NCBI RefSeq assembly: GCF_018863195.1
Contig: NZ_JAHKRT010000009.1
Span: 1-64,000 of the forward strand
Source of the DNA: Sphingomonas quercus
Lineage (GTDB): Bacteria; Pseudomonadota; Alphaproteobacteria; Sphingomonadales; Sphingomonadaceae
Reading direction: 5' to 3'
Length of the DNA stretch: 64,000 nt
This document shows positions 8,584 through 16,958 of this stretch, in pieces; the stretch's first letter is position 1, and each line of letters opens with the position of its first letter. Under the pieces are notes generated by a model. That model did no database searches. It was given only the letters and a program-made list of their open reading frames with translations, and was not told the origin of the DNA. A program made the translations under genes and the position numbers.

Positions 8584-9225
8584 TCACAGGCGGAAGTGAC
8601 GGGGCAGCAGCCATCGGCCGAGCGCGGCGACGGCGGTGCACCCCACGCAATACCAGATGAGGACGTAAAGCGGGTCGTTCATCGGGCAGCACAGGGTGAA
8701 GACCAGCGCGCCGCTCGTGCCTGCCGCCAGCCCGGCGGCGAATGCGCTGGACTGAGGGAAGACAGGCGCTGCGCGTCGCATCATCGCGCGCAACACGGCA
8801 AGCAACGGCAAGGCCAGGACGATGATCGACACGGCGCACAGCATGCCCCGAGCCGGCGACACCCGGGCGATGAGCGGCTGCTGGATGTCCGCCGTGAAGG
8901 CGAGGAAAGCTCCCACGGTCACCGCCAGGCCTGCGACACCAACGGCGAGCCTAAGCCCGCGCCGAGGCGACCGGTGCGGCGAGAAGGACCGCATCGCAAC
9001 GGTGCAGCTCAGGCCTGCGAGGATGGCAAGGCTGCCGATCTTCCACGTCATGAAGGACGATCCGATCATCTGCGCCATGTCCGGCCGCATCAGGCCGGCC
9101 GCCACGATCAGCGCGCCCTCGACGACCGCGACAGCCAGCAGCAGCAGCGCCTCGCGGGTCATGCTGCGCCGTCTGACGGGCGTCAGCCCTGCGGCGAGGT
9201 TGAGGATCAGGGCGTCATTCGACAT
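8584..9225 (-). CDS. nrsF: NrsF-family (DUF1109) anti-sigma factor
   Basis: A 213-residue membrane protein with six hydrophobic segments. The C-terminal half carries TLCCPMNDPLYVLIWYCVGC, the Cys-bearing block of DUF1109/NrsF proteins, which in Caulobacter hold an ECF sigma factor at the membrane and release it on redox or metal stress. I chose ATG 9225; it overlaps the end of the upstream sigma gene by 11 bases, which implies coupled, stoichiometric synthesis as expected for a sigma/anti-sigma pair. A further in-frame start at 9243 lies deeper in the sigma gene. Confidence 0.82.
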   Translation of the reverse strand: MSNDALILNLAAGLTPVRRRSMTREALLLLAVAVVEGALIVAAGLMRPDMAQMIGSSFMTWKIGSLAILAGLSCTVAMRSFSPHRSPRRGLRLAVGVAGLAVTVGAFLAFTADIQQPLIARVSPARGMLCAVSIIVLALPLLAVLRAMMRRAAPVFPQSSAFAAGLAAGTSGALVFTLCCPMNDPLYVLIWYCVGCTAVAALGRWLLPRHFRL

Positions 9226-9820
9226 CGCGGCTCTTCTCGACAAGGGCGGTCAGGCGGGCGAGACCGCGATGGATATTCATCTTGACGGCGGACGGGGACA
9301 GGCCGGTTTCCCGGGAGGCATCCTCGATGCTGTGGCCGTGCAGCTTGACCAGTCGGATCACCTGAGCCTGCGCCGGACGAAGTTCATCGAGGAGGCTCGC
9401 GAGCACCGAGGCGCTCGTCACGGAGCTTTCGTGATCCCCGACCGACAGTGTTTCTGCGATCTCCTCTGTCGGCCGGCGGCCGAGGCTGCGGAGCTGGTCG
9501 ACCCACTTGCGCCTGGCGATTGCCGCCAGCCACGGCGCGAGCGGAAGTTGCGGGTCGTAGGTATGACGGCGGCGATGCACGGCGAGCAATGTTTCCTGCA
9601 CGGCATCGTCGACCTCGGCGGGCGGAAGGCGCCGCTGGAAATAGCGGTGAAGCCATTCGGAAACCTCGGACAGCAGCCGCTGATAGGCGCCGGCGTGCCC
9701 ATCCTGTGCCGCTGCCATCAGCCCGCCCCACACATCCGCCGCGGGGTCGGCGCGGTCGACGCCGTGCAGCGGCGCACGCGGCGATGTCGGCACCAGTCTT
9801 GAGAGCGGGGTCAGGCGCAT
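9215..9820 (-). CDS. ECF RNA polymerase sigma factor (SigF-like, NrsF-linked)
   Basis: A 201-residue sigma-70 family ECF factor. Region 2 reads FQRRLPPAEVDDAVQETLLAVHRRRHTYD with the core-binding DD-x-QE, and region 4 reads LVKLHGHSIEDASRETGLSPSAVKMNIHRGLARL, a helix-turn-helix for minus-35 binding. Its gene overlaps nrsF, so it is the likely partner of that membrane anti-sigma. In Caulobacter the equivalent SigF responds to dichromate, cadmium and singlet-oxygen-type stress. The first 30 residues before the conserved region are poorly conserved-looking, so the start is uncertain; an internal Met about 34 codons in is an alternative. Confidence 0.85.
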   Translation of the reverse strand: MRLTPLSRLVPTSPRAPLHGVDRADPAADVWGGLMAAAQDGHAGAYQRLLSEVSEWLHRYFQRRLPPAEVDDAVQETLLAVHRRRHTYDPQLPLAPWLAAIARRKWVDQLRSLGRRPTEEIAETLSVGDHESSVTSASVLASLLDELRPAQAQVIRLVKLHGHSIEDASRETGLSPSAVKMNIHRGLARLTALVEKSRDVE

Positions 9821-10029
9821 GCAGCCTTATTCGCCGGCAAGCTGGCTGAGGTCACCATCACCGTGAAATTTTTTGGACGCGACGACGATTTGATCCTGGC
9901 CGGCCGATCGTCGTCTTCTGATCGGGCCGCGCTTATCGCAAGCGGCGCGCCGGGGAGCGGCTATTGAGTGCCTCAAGCCGGCGCGGCCTGGGCTTTTCCG
10001 GCGTGGGCGGTCACCGGCGAAGGTGGAAC

Positions 10030-10104
10030 TGGAGCGGACGATGGGATTCGAACCCACGACATCCTGCTTGGAAGGCAGGAACTCTACCGCTGAGTTACGT
10101 CCGC
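10030..10104 (-). tRNA. tRNA-Gly(TCC)
   Basis: The minus strand folds as a cloverleaf: acceptor GCGGACG pairs with CGTCCGC, the anticodon arm CCTGC-CTTCCAA-GCAGG presents TCC, the T arm carries GGTTCGAATCC, and a CCA end is encoded at 10030-10032. The anticodon lies at 10070-10072. It reads GGA and GGG/GGN glycine codons depending on wobble modification. No integrase or att-like repeat is seen beside it. Confidence 0.96.
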
Positions 10105-10246
10105 TCGCGCCACCGAGATATCTACTGCGCCCGCGTTCCGCAACCACCGATGATCCGCGCAACTGGCGGGTCGGATGCGAGGTGCAAAAGGTCGGGTGCT
10201 GGTGTAGCAGGGGCGTCGCGGTTGGCCGCAGCTCGGGGATTATCGG

Positions 10247-10768
10247 ATGTCGCTTCACACGCTCGACCAGGAAACGCCCGTCCTTGCCGATCCGGACCGT
10301 GTTTACATCGCGCCGGGGGCACGGCTGATCGGCCGCATCCATGTCGGGCTGGACGTGTCGATATGGTTCAACGTCGTGATCCGCGGCGACAATGACCTGA
10401 TCGCCATCGGCGATCGCACCAACATCCAGGACGGCGCCATCGTCCATGCCGATCCCGGCGTGCCGGCGACGATCGGCCCGGACTGCACGATTGGCCATCG
10501 CGCCATCGTCCATGGAGCGACGATCGGCGCCGGCAGCCTGATCGGCATGGGCGCGACCGTGCTGAACGGGGCGGTGATCGGCGCCAACAGCCTGGTCGGC
10601 GCCAACGCGCTGGTCACCGAGGGCAAGGTGTTCCCGGAAGGATCGTTGATCGTCGGCACTCCGGCCAAGCTCGTCCGGCCGCTGACCCCCGCCGAGATCG
10701 AGGGGCTGCGCAAGTCAGCGGAAGGCTATGTCGCCAATGGCCGTCGCTTCGCCGCAGGGCTGAGCTAG
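10247..10768 (+). CDS. Gamma-class carbonic anhydrase family protein
   Basis: A 173-residue left-handed beta-helix protein built from hexapeptide repeats (for example VIRGDNDLIAIGDRTNIQDG, then ATIGPDC, GHRAIVHG and GAVIGANSLVG). The His residues in IVHADP and IGHRAIVHG are positioned like the zinc or iron ligands of gamma carbonic anhydrases (PaaY, CaiE and YrdA type). The C-terminal helix PAKLVRPLTPAEIEGLRKS is typical of the family. Many members show little CO2-hydrating activity, so the actual substrate is uncertain. It is a single gene between tRNA-Gly and the convergent thyA. Confidence 0.85.
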   Translation: MSLHTLDQETPVLADPDRVYIAPGARLIGRIHVGLDVSIWFNVVIRGDNDLIAIGDRTNIQDGAIVHADPGVPATIGPDCTIGHRAIVHGATIGAGSLIGMGATVLNGAVIGANSLVGANALVTEGKVFPEGSLIVGTPAKLVRPLTPAEIEGLRKSAEGYVANGRRFAAGLS

Positions 10769-10820
10769 TCCCGCCCGCGTCTTCGCAGACGGCCGAGACT
10801 TCAGGGCCGGGGCCGCTGCG

Positions 10821-11756
10821 CTAGACCGCCACATCGCCGTGAATGGCGGGGTGGGGGTCGTAGCCGTCGACGACGAAATCTTCGATGCGATAGCCGTCGA
10901 TCGACTCCGCCTTGCGCGCCAGCCGCATCGTCGGAAAGGCGCGTGGGGTGCGGGCGAGCTGCTCCCGCGCCTGCTCGACATGGTTGAGATAGATGTGGAC
11001 GTCGCCGCCGACCCAGATCAGCTCGCCGGGCTCCAGATCGGCCTGTTGCGCGAGCATCAGCAGAAGCGCGGCGCCGCCGGTGAAATTGAACGCGGCACCC
11101 AGGAACAGGTCGCACGAGCGCTGGAAGATCAGGCAGTTCAGCCGCCCGCGCGACGTGACATGGAACTGGTAGACCATGTGGCAGGGCGGCAGCGCCATGC
11201 GATCCAGTTCCCCGACATTCCATGCGTGGAACAGCATGCGGCGGCTGGCCGGGTTGCGGCGGAGCGTGTCGACCAGCGTGGCGATCTGGTCATGCTCGCG
11301 GCCCTCGGCATCGAGCCAGCGGCGCCACTGCTTGCCGTAGACGGGGCCGAGATCGCCCCATTGCGCGGCGAAAGCCTCGTCGGCGAGGATGCGCGCCTCG
11401 AAATCCCCCTGCGCGATGGCCTCGCCGGTGGCCTTGCGATAATGGGCGAGCGGCCAATCCGTCCAGATGCGGACCTTGTCCTTCAGCAGGTCGCGGATGT
11501 TGGTGCCGCCGGTCAGGAACCACAGCATCTCGCGCACCGCCGGCTTCCAGTAGACGCGTTTGGTCGTCAGGATCGGCACCTGTCCGCCAGACAGGTCGAA
11601 GCGTAACAGCTCTCCGAAGACCGATCGCGTGCCGATACCGGTGCGATCTATGCGCTCGTCGCCATGGGCGAGGATGCGCTCGAGCAGGTCGAGATACTGA
11701 TATTCGGGATGCCTCGATGCCAAGGTCGTCGCTCCGCCGCAGATCGGGCGAGACAT
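10821..11756 (-). CDS. thyA: Thymidylate synthase
   Basis: A 311-residue ThyA-type synthase that methylates dUMP to dTMP using methylene-tetrahydrofolate. Recognisable parts are RTGIGTRSVFGE (phosphate-binding Arg), PVYGKQWRRW, MALPPCHMVYQF with the catalytic Cys, FQRSCDLFLGAAFN and DVHIYLNH near the C-terminus. The protein ends HPAIHGDVAV with the usual hydrophobic Ala-Val tail. ATG 11756 starts MSRPICGG; a longer in-frame reading begins within the upstream gene's terminator and is unlikely. The insert between the N-terminal motif and PVYGKQW matches long-type bacterial ThyA. Confidence 0.96.
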   Translation of the reverse strand: MSRPICGGATTLASRHPEYQYLDLLERILAHGDERIDRTGIGTRSVFGELLRFDLSGGQVPILTTKRVYWKPAVREMLWFLTGGTNIRDLLKDKVRIWTDWPLAHYRKATGEAIAQGDFEARILADEAFAAQWGDLGPVYGKQWRRWLDAEGREHDQIATLVDTLRRNPASRRMLFHAWNVGELDRMALPPCHMVYQFHVTSRGRLNCLIFQRSCDLFLGAAFNFTGGAALLLMLAQQADLEPGELIWVGGDVHIYLNHVEQAREQLARTPRAFPTMRLARKAESIDGYRIEDFVVDGYDPHPAIHGDVAV

Positions 11757-11778
11757 GGCGGCATGCGCCGGAAAAGAA

Positions 11779-11804
11779 AAGGCCCGGCGCCTGGCCGGGC
11801 CTTT
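11779..11804 (-). terminator. Rho-independent terminator after the Gly/Tyr-rich protein gene
   Basis: A perfect ten-base stem (11779-11788 with 11794-11803, AAGGCCCGGC/GCCGGGCCTT) encloses a five-base loop. Read on the minus strand it is followed by TTTTCTTTTC. It lies just downstream of the stop at 11812 and upstream of the thyA start, so it should separate the two transcription units. Confidence 0.8.
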
Positions 11805-11811
11805 CAACGGA

Positions 11812-12222
11812 TCAGTTGCAGCTTTCGACCGGCACCGTGCGGCCGATATAGGGATCGAACACCGGACGGGTCACGCAGCTGCGGTAATAGACCGGCGGCG
11901 GGGGCGGCGGCGCGTAGTAGCTGTCATAATAGGACGGGCCGACATAGCCATAGGCTGGCGCGCCGCCATAATAGCGCGGCTGGCTGGCGATCGCGGCGCC
12001 GATGCCGACGCCGAGCAGGCCAAGACCCACCGCCGCGCCCGTGCTCACGCCACGACGCGGGTAATAGCCGCGACCATAATAGCCGCCATGATATCCGCGG
12101 CTATAGCCATAACCGTGGCCGCCGCGCCCGTAATAGCGGGCGGCTTCGGCAGGCGTGGCAGCCGCGCCCGCAATCGTCGCGCCAAGCAGCAGGGCGGCAA
12201 TCGCCTTGTTGAACCGTGCCAT
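11812..12222 (-). CDS. Secreted Gly/Tyr-rich protein with glycine-zipper segment
   Basis: A 136-residue exported protein of unknown function. Residues 1-27 form a Sec signal peptide ending near TPAEA-ARY. The mature part begins with Gly/Tyr/Arg repeats (GRGGHGYGYSRGYHGGYYGRGYY is the dense stretch), continues with a hydrophobic glycine-zipper (GAAVGLGLLGVGIGAAIA) and ends in a Pro/Tyr-rich tail with two Cys residues in the last 25 positions. Such proteins are common in alphaproteobacterial envelopes. An EcfG-like promoter lies 36 bases upstream of the start and a clear terminator follows, so it is monocistronic and possibly stress-induced. Confidence 0.8.
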   Translation of the reverse strand: MARFNKAIAALLLGATIAGAAATPAEAARYYGRGGHGYGYSRGYHGGYYGRGYYPRRGVSTGAAVGLGLLGVGIGAAIASQPRYYGGAPAYGYVGPSYYDSYYAPPPPPPVYYRSCVTRPVFDPYIGRTVPVESCN

Positions 12223-12257
12223 TGCTTCGTCTCCTCATCCGGTGAGCCGAGCGAATC

Positions 12258-12282
12258 AGCGTACCACCACAAGACAGGTTCC
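12258..12282 (-). promoter_or_regulatory. Candidate EcfG (general stress) promoter
   Basis: On the minus strand GGAAC (12278-12282) is followed after exactly 16 bases by CGCT (12258-12261). The alphaproteobacterial EcfG consensus is GGAAC-N16/17-CGTT, so this is one mismatch away. It lies 36 bases upstream of the Gly/Tyr-rich protein's ATG, a sensible promoter distance. Confidence 0.4.
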
Positions 12283-12367
12283 TAAACCCCGGCACCTGAA
12301 CGATGGGGGAATGGCCCGTTAAGCAACCGTCCAGCCGGCAGGACGCGGTCGATGCCGCGGCCCGGCA

Positions 12368-14185
12368 TCAGGCCGAGGCGGCTGCCCGGCTCGCCTTCTT
12401 GCGCTCGTGCGGGTCGAGATAGCGCTTGCGCAGGCGGATCGACTTGGGCGTCACCTCGACCAGCTCGTCCTCGTCGATATAAGCGATCGCCTGCTCCAGC
12501 GTCAGCCGCTTGGGCGGGGTGAGGCGTAGCGCGTCGTCCTTGCCGGAGGCGCGGAAGTTGGTGAGCTGCTTGGACTTCATCGGATTGACCTCGAGGTCAT
12601 CCGTCTTGGCGTTCTCGCCGATCACCATGCCCTCGTAGATGGGCTCGCCGGGCGAGACCATCAGCACCCCACGCTCCTCCAGATAGCCGAGCGCATAGCC
12701 CACCGCCTCGCCGGTGCCGTTGGAGATCAGGACGCCGTTCTGCCGGCCGGCGATCGGGCCTTTGTAGGGGCCGTACTTCTCGAACAGCCGGTTCATGATG
12801 CCGGTGCCGCGCGTGTCCGAAAGGAACTCGCCATGATAGCCGATCAGGCCGCGCGACGGCGCGGAGAAGGTGATGCGGGTCTTGCCGCCGCCGGACGGCC
12901 GCATGTCGGTGAGCTCGGCCTTGCGCAGGTTCATCTTCTCGACCACCGTCCCGGAGAATTCCTCGTCGACGTCGATGACGACCGTCTCGTAAGGCTCCTC
13001 GCGGCCATTCTCGCCGTCGCGCAGCAGCACGCGCGGGCGCGAGATGCCAAGCTCGAAGCCCTCGCGGCGCATCGTCTCGATCAGCACGCCGAGCTGAAGC
13101 TCGCCGCGGCCGGCGACTTCGAAGCTGTCCTTGTCGGCGCTCTCGGTGACGCGGATGGCGACGTTCGATTCCGCCTCGCGCAGCAGGCGGTCGCGGATCA
13201 TGCGCGACGTCACCTTGCTGCCCTCGCGGCCGGCGAACGGGCTGTCGTTCACCGCGAAGCGCATCGACAGCGTCGGCGGGTCGATCGGCTGGGCGGCGAG
13301 CGGCGTGGTGACGGACGTGTCCGCGATGGTGTTGGCCACCGTCGCCACGGTGAGGCCGGCGAGGCTGATGATGTCGCCCGCCTTCGCCTCGTCCACCGGC
13401 ACCCGCTCCAGCCCGCGGAAGGACATGATCTTCGTGGCGCGGCCGGTCTCGATGACATTGCCGTCGGCGTCGAGCGCGTGGATCGGCTGGTTCAGCTTCA
13501 GCGTGCCGGAATTGACCCGGCCGGTGAGGATGCGGCCGACGAAATTGTCGCGGTCGAGCAGCGTGACGAGGAAGGTGAAGGCCGCGTCCGGATCGACCTT
13601 CGGCGCGGACACGTGGCTGACGATCTTGTTGAACAACGGCTCCAGCGTGCCCTCGCGGGCGTCCGGATTCTCGTTGGCATAGCCATTGCGGCCCGAGGCA
13701 TAGAGCACCGGGAAGTCGAGCTGCTCGTCATTGGCCTCGAGGCTGACGAACAGGTCGAACACCTCGTCCAGCACTTCCTGGATGCGCCCGTCGGGGCGGT
13801 CCACCTTGTTGACGACGACGATCGGCTTGAGGCCAAGCGCCAGCGCCTTGCCGGTGACGAACTTGGTTTGCGGCATAGCGCCTTCCGAGGCATCGACGAG
13901 CAGGATGACGCCGTCGACCATCGACAGGATGCGTTCCACCTCGCCGCCGAAATCGGCGTGGCCGGGGGTGTCGACGATGTTGATGCGGGTGCCCTGCCAG
14001 TCCACCGAGGTGCATTTGGCGAGGATGGTGATGCCGCGCTCCTTCTCCAGGTCGTTCGAGTCCATGGCGCGCTCTTCGACGCGCTGGTTGTCGCGGAAGG
14101 TGCCGGACTGGCGGAACAGCTGGTCGACGAGAGTGGTCTTGCCATGATCGACATGCGCGATGATGGCCACGTTGCGGAGGCTCAT
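12368..14185 (-). CDS. typA: Translational GTPase TypA/BipA
   Basis: A 605-residue ribosome-associated GTPase of the EF-G family, involved in 50S assembly and stress adaptation. The G domain shows [10 protein letters not shown] (P-loop, residues about 10-19), a switch region with [17 protein letters not shown] and NKVDRP. Domain II and the EF-G-like domains III and V follow, then the BipA-specific C-terminal domain ([19 protein letters not shown] to the end). Length is normal for the family. The upstream region to 14283 separates it from the cyd genes on the same strand. Confidence 0.97.
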   Translation of the reverse strand: MSLRNVAIIAHVDHGKTTLVDQLFRQSGTFRDNQRVEERAMDSNDLEKERGITILAKCTSVDWQGTRINIVDTPGHADFGGEVERILSMVDGVILLVDASEGAMPQTKFVTGKALALGLKPIVVVNKVDRPDGRIQEVLDEVFDLFVSLEANDEQLDFPVLYASGRNGYANENPDAREGTLEPLFNKIVSHVSAPKVDPDAAFTFLVTLLDRDNFVGRILTGRVNSGTLKLNQPIHALDADGNVIETGRATKIMSFRGLERVPVDEAKAGDIISLAGLTVATVANTIADTSVTTPLAAQPIDPPTLSMRFAVNDSPFAGREGSKVTSRMIRDRLLREAESNVAIRVTESADKDSFEVAGRGELQLGVLIETMRREGFELGISRPRVLLRDGENGREEPYETVVIDVDEEFSGTVVEKMNLRKAELTDMRPSGGGKTRITFSAPSRGLIGYHGEFLSDTRGTGIMNRLFEKYGPYKGPIAGRQNGVLISNGTGEAVGYALGYLEERGVLMVSPGEPIYEGMVIGENAKTDDLEVNPMKSKQLTNFRASGKDDALRLTPPKRLTLEQAIAYIDEDELVEVTPKSIRLRKRYLDPHERKKASRAAASA

Positions 14186-14282
14186 GAGAATTCCTGGCTG
14201 AGCGGGAGCGGTTTGGCGGCGCCCATAGCCGAAATGGTGCGCCGCGGCTAGGGCCTGTGCCTATAATTGGCGCACGCCCTGC

Positions 14283-14384
14283 CTAGGGATGCAGCGCCCA
14301 GCGGATGACCAGCGAGACGACGCCGAGGGCCGCCACGCTGCCGGCCCAGATCGCCACCAGCCAGCCGATGCGCCGCGCCCACAT
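14283..14384 (-). CDS. DUF2474-type small third subunit of the cyanide-insensitive bd oxidase
   Basis: A 33-residue single-span membrane protein (MWARRIGWLVAIW then a hydrophobic helix to IRWALHP). Its ATG overlaps the cydB stop by one base (TGATG), which implies translational coupling. Small one-helix proteins in this position (CydX, CydZ, DUF2474) stabilise bd oxidases; the Arg-Arg-x-Gly-Trp-Leu start followed by one helix fits DUF2474, typical of CIO-type operons. It is too short for ordinary gene callers. Confidence 0.8.
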   Translation of the reverse strand: MWARRIGWLVAIWAGSVAALGVVSLVIRWALHP

Positions 14385-15391
14385 CAATGATAGCCATGCT
14401 CGCCGACCTTGCCCCGGAACACCCAGTAGGACCAGCCGGTATAGGCGAGGATCAGGGGCACCATCACCGCGGTGCCGACCAGCATGAACAGCTGGCTCCG
14501 GGCAGGCGCCGCCGCCTCCCAGATCGTCACGCGGCCGGGGATCACGTCCGGCCAGAAGGAGATGGCGAGGCCGGCGAGCGTGCAGGCGAACAGGCCGAGC
14601 GTCCAGAAGAAGGGCTGCTCGTCGCGTCCGCCGCCGATGCCGCGCCACGCCATCAAGGCGCAGAACGCGACGAGCAGCGGCATCGGCACCGTCACGAACA
14701 GGCCCGGCGCGACGAACCAGCGCTCATAATATTTGCCGTCGAGGAAGGGCGTCGCCGCGCTCACCGCCAGCACCGCCACCAGCATCGCCGGCAACAGCAG
14801 GCGGGCAAAGCGGCGGGCGTCGTCATGTACGCGCCCTTCGGTTTTCCACACCAGCCAGCCGGCGCCGAGCAGCGCGTAGGAGATCAGCAAGGCCGCGCCG
14901 GTGAGCAGGCTGAACGGGCTCAGCCAATCCCACCAGCCGCCGGCATAGGCACGCCCGGAAATCTCGACGCCCTGGAGCAGCGCGCCCAGCGTCACGCCCT
15001 GCGCCAGCGTCGCCACGATCGAGCCCGCGCAAAACGCCGCGTCCCACAGCGCACGGTGGCCCGGATCGCGCCACCGGAACTCGAACGCCACGCCGCGGAA
15101 GACCAGCCCGAGCAGCATCGCGATCAGCGGCGTGTAGAGCGCCGGCAGGATGATCGCATAGGCGAGTGGGAAAGCCGCCATCAGCCCGCCGCCGCCCAGC
15201 ACCAGCCAGGTCTCGTTGCCGTCCCACACCGGCGCGATGGCGTTCATCGCCGCATCCCGCTCGCGCCCGACGCGGAAGAAGGGGAAGAGGATGCCGATGC
15301 CGAGATCGAACCCGTCCATCACCACATACATGGTCACCGCGAAGGCGATGATCATCGCCCAGACCACCGTCAGGTCGAAATCCACGCCCAT
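14384..15391 (-). CDS. cydB: Cytochrome bd ubiquinol oxidase subunit II (CIO type)
   Basis: A 335-residue integral membrane subunit. The start overlaps the cydA stop by one base. The N-terminus has MYVVMDGFDLGIGILFPF, the hallmark of CydB, followed by PVWDGNETWLVLGGGGLMAAFP. About eight to nine transmembrane helices are visible. CydB pairs with CydA as a pseudo-symmetric partner and structurally supports the quinol oxidase. Together with subunit I and the DUF2474 peptide it forms a high-affinity terminal oxidase that reduces O2 to water. Confidence 0.93.
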   Translation of the reverse strand: MGVDFDLTVVWAMIIAFAVTMYVVMDGFDLGIGILFPFFRVGRERDAAMNAIAPVWDGNETWLVLGGGGLMAAFPLAYAIILPALYTPLIAMLLGLVFRGVAFEFRWRDPGHRALWDAAFCAGSIVATLAQGVTLGALLQGVEISGRAYAGGWWDWLSPFSLLTGAALLISYALLGAGWLVWKTEGRVHDDARRFARLLLPAMLVAVLAVSAATPFLDGKYYERWFVAPGLFVTVPMPLLVAFCALMAWRGIGGGRDEQPFFWTLGLFACTLAGLAISFWPDVIPGRVTIWEAAAPARSQLFMLVGTAVMVPLILAYTGWSYWVFRGKVGEHGYH

Positions 15392-16782
15392 CAGCCTTCT
15401 CCCCGCTGGGCCGCCTGCGGCGCCGCCATGCGCGGCGTCGCCCGGGGGTCCGGCTCGCCGGGCTCCGGCGGCGCGGCCATCAGGCGCAGGATGTACCAGC
15501 TGCCGGCACCGAATACCGAGAAATAGATCAGCACGAAGGCGATCAGCGACCCGCCCACGCCCGGCGCCGCGATCGGCGAGACGGCGTCGGCGGTGCGCAA
15601 CTGTCCGTAGATCACCCAGGGCTGGCGGCCGACCTCCGTCGTCACCCAGCCGGCGATCACCGCCACGAATCCCGCCGGCCCGAGCGCCAGCGCCAGCCGA
15701 TGCATCCAGCGCCAGTCGTAAAGCCGCCCCGCCAGCCGGGCGACGAGGCTCCACATGCCCAGCGCGATCATCAGCAGCCCGAGACCGACCATGATGCGGA
15801 ACGACCAGAAGATGATGCGCGCCGGCGGCCGATCCGCTTTGGGTAACGACTTCAGGCCCTTGAGCGGCGCGTTGGGATCGTGGCGCAGGATCAGCGAGGA
15901 GAGCTTGGGAATCTCGATCGCGGCGTGCACCGTTGCCGCCTCGTCATCGGGGATGCCGAACAGCACCAGCGGCGCGCCGTCCGGGTGATCCTCATAATGG
16001 CCTTCCATCGCCATCACCTTGGCCGGCTGATGCTCCAGCGTGTTGAGGCCGTGCTGGTCGCCGACGAGCAGTTGCACGGGTGCCACCAGCGCCGCCATCC
16101 ACATCGCCATCGAGAACATCCGCCGCACCTGCGGCGTCGCCCGCCCCTTCAGCAGGTGCCACGCTCCCACGCCGCCCACCGCCAGCGCGGTGGTGAGATA
16201 GGCGGCGATGACGGTGTGGACGAGGCGATAGGGGAAGCTGGGGTTGAAGATGATCGGTAGCCACGATCCCGCCGGCACGAATTGCCCATCGGCATTCGTC
16301 GTGAAGCCCTGCGGCGTCTGCATCCAGCTGTTCACCGAGAGAATCCAGAACGCCGAGATGAAGGTGCCGACCGCGACCATCAAGGTGGCGCCGAAGTGCA
16401 GGCCCTTGCCGACCTTCGCGGTGCCGAACAGCATCACGCCGAGGAATCCCGCCTCCAGGAAGAAGGCGGTGAGCACCTCATAGGCCATCAGCGGGCCGAC
16501 CACCGGTCCGGCCTTGTCGGAGAATACCGACCAGTTGGTGCCGAACTGGTAGGACATGACGATGCCGGAAACGACACCCATCGCGAAGGCGACGGCGAAG
16601 ATCTTTACCCAGTAGCGGAACAGGTCGAGATATTCGGACCGCCCCGTCTTCAGCCACAGCCCCTCCAGCACGGCGAGATAGCTCGCCAGCCCGATCGAAA
16701 AGCTCGGGAAAATGAAGTGGAACGAGACGGTGAACGCGAACTGCGCGCGCGCGAGCACCAGCGCGGTATCGGCATCGGTCAT
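15391..16782 (-). CDS. cydA: Cytochrome bd ubiquinol oxidase subunit I (cyanide-insensitive, CioA type)
   Basis: A 463-residue membrane subunit that binds haems b558, b595 and d and oxidises ubiquinol. Key blocks are RAQFAFTVSFHFIFPSFSIG with a haem-ligand His, GDQHGLNTLEHQPAKVMAMEG around residue 240, and GWVTTEVGRQPWVIYGQLRT. The periplasmic Q loop is short, as in CioA rather than the long-loop E. coli CydA, which together with DUF2474 suggests the cyanide-insensitive type. ATG 16782 follows AGGGGAGCAG. It is first in a three-gene overlapping operon and divergent from telA across 176 bases. Confidence 0.93.
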   Translation of the reverse strand: MTDADTALVLARAQFAFTVSFHFIFPSFSIGLASYLAVLEGLWLKTGRSEYLDLFRYWVKIFAVAFAMGVVSGIVMSYQFGTNWSVFSDKAGPVVGPLMAYEVLTAFFLEAGFLGVMLFGTAKVGKGLHFGATLMVAVGTFISAFWILSVNSWMQTPQGFTTNADGQFVPAGSWLPIIFNPSFPYRLVHTVIAAYLTTALAVGGVGAWHLLKGRATPQVRRMFSMAMWMAALVAPVQLLVGDQHGLNTLEHQPAKVMAMEGHYEDHPDGAPLVLFGIPDDEAATVHAAIEIPKLSSLILRHDPNAPLKGLKSLPKADRPPARIIFWSFRIMVGLGLLMIALGMWSLVARLAGRLYDWRWMHRLALALGPAGFVAVIAGWVTTEVGRQPWVIYGQLRTADAVSPIAAPGVGGSLIAFVLIYFSVFGAGSWYILRLMAAPPEPGEPDPRATPRMAAPQAAQRGEG

Positions 16783-16958
16783 TTCTGCTCCCCTGGCCTT
16801 GAAGCAGCCGGACCTCCAATAGGCCCGGATCGGGCGACGCGCACCCCATATCTGAGTACATAAGAGCCATACGAATGCATGGGGTGCAACCGAGGCGGCG
16901 CTTGAACGCGGGCGCTTTCCCCGCCATCTTCGCCAGCGACCAACGACAAGGGCATCCT

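Noticed and set aside
10030..10104. tRNA-Gly as a possible integration site
   Set aside because: No integrase, no repeat of the tRNA 3' end nearby and housekeeping genes on both sides.
10778..10791. Short hairpin CGTCT-TCGC-AGACG between the carbonic anhydrase and thyA genes
   Set aside because: Only five base pairs and no T run; too weak to call a terminator.
12833..14251. A 472-codon plus-strand frame opposite typA
   Set aside because: The opposite strand is an unmistakable full-length TypA; the frame is low-complexity (Arg/Asp/Val/Leu-rich) and has no ribosome-binding site of note.
16875..16958. N-terminal extension of TelA
   Set aside because: The extra 28 residues are atypical for TelA, lie in the divergent promoter region and ATG 16959 has its own AAGGG.
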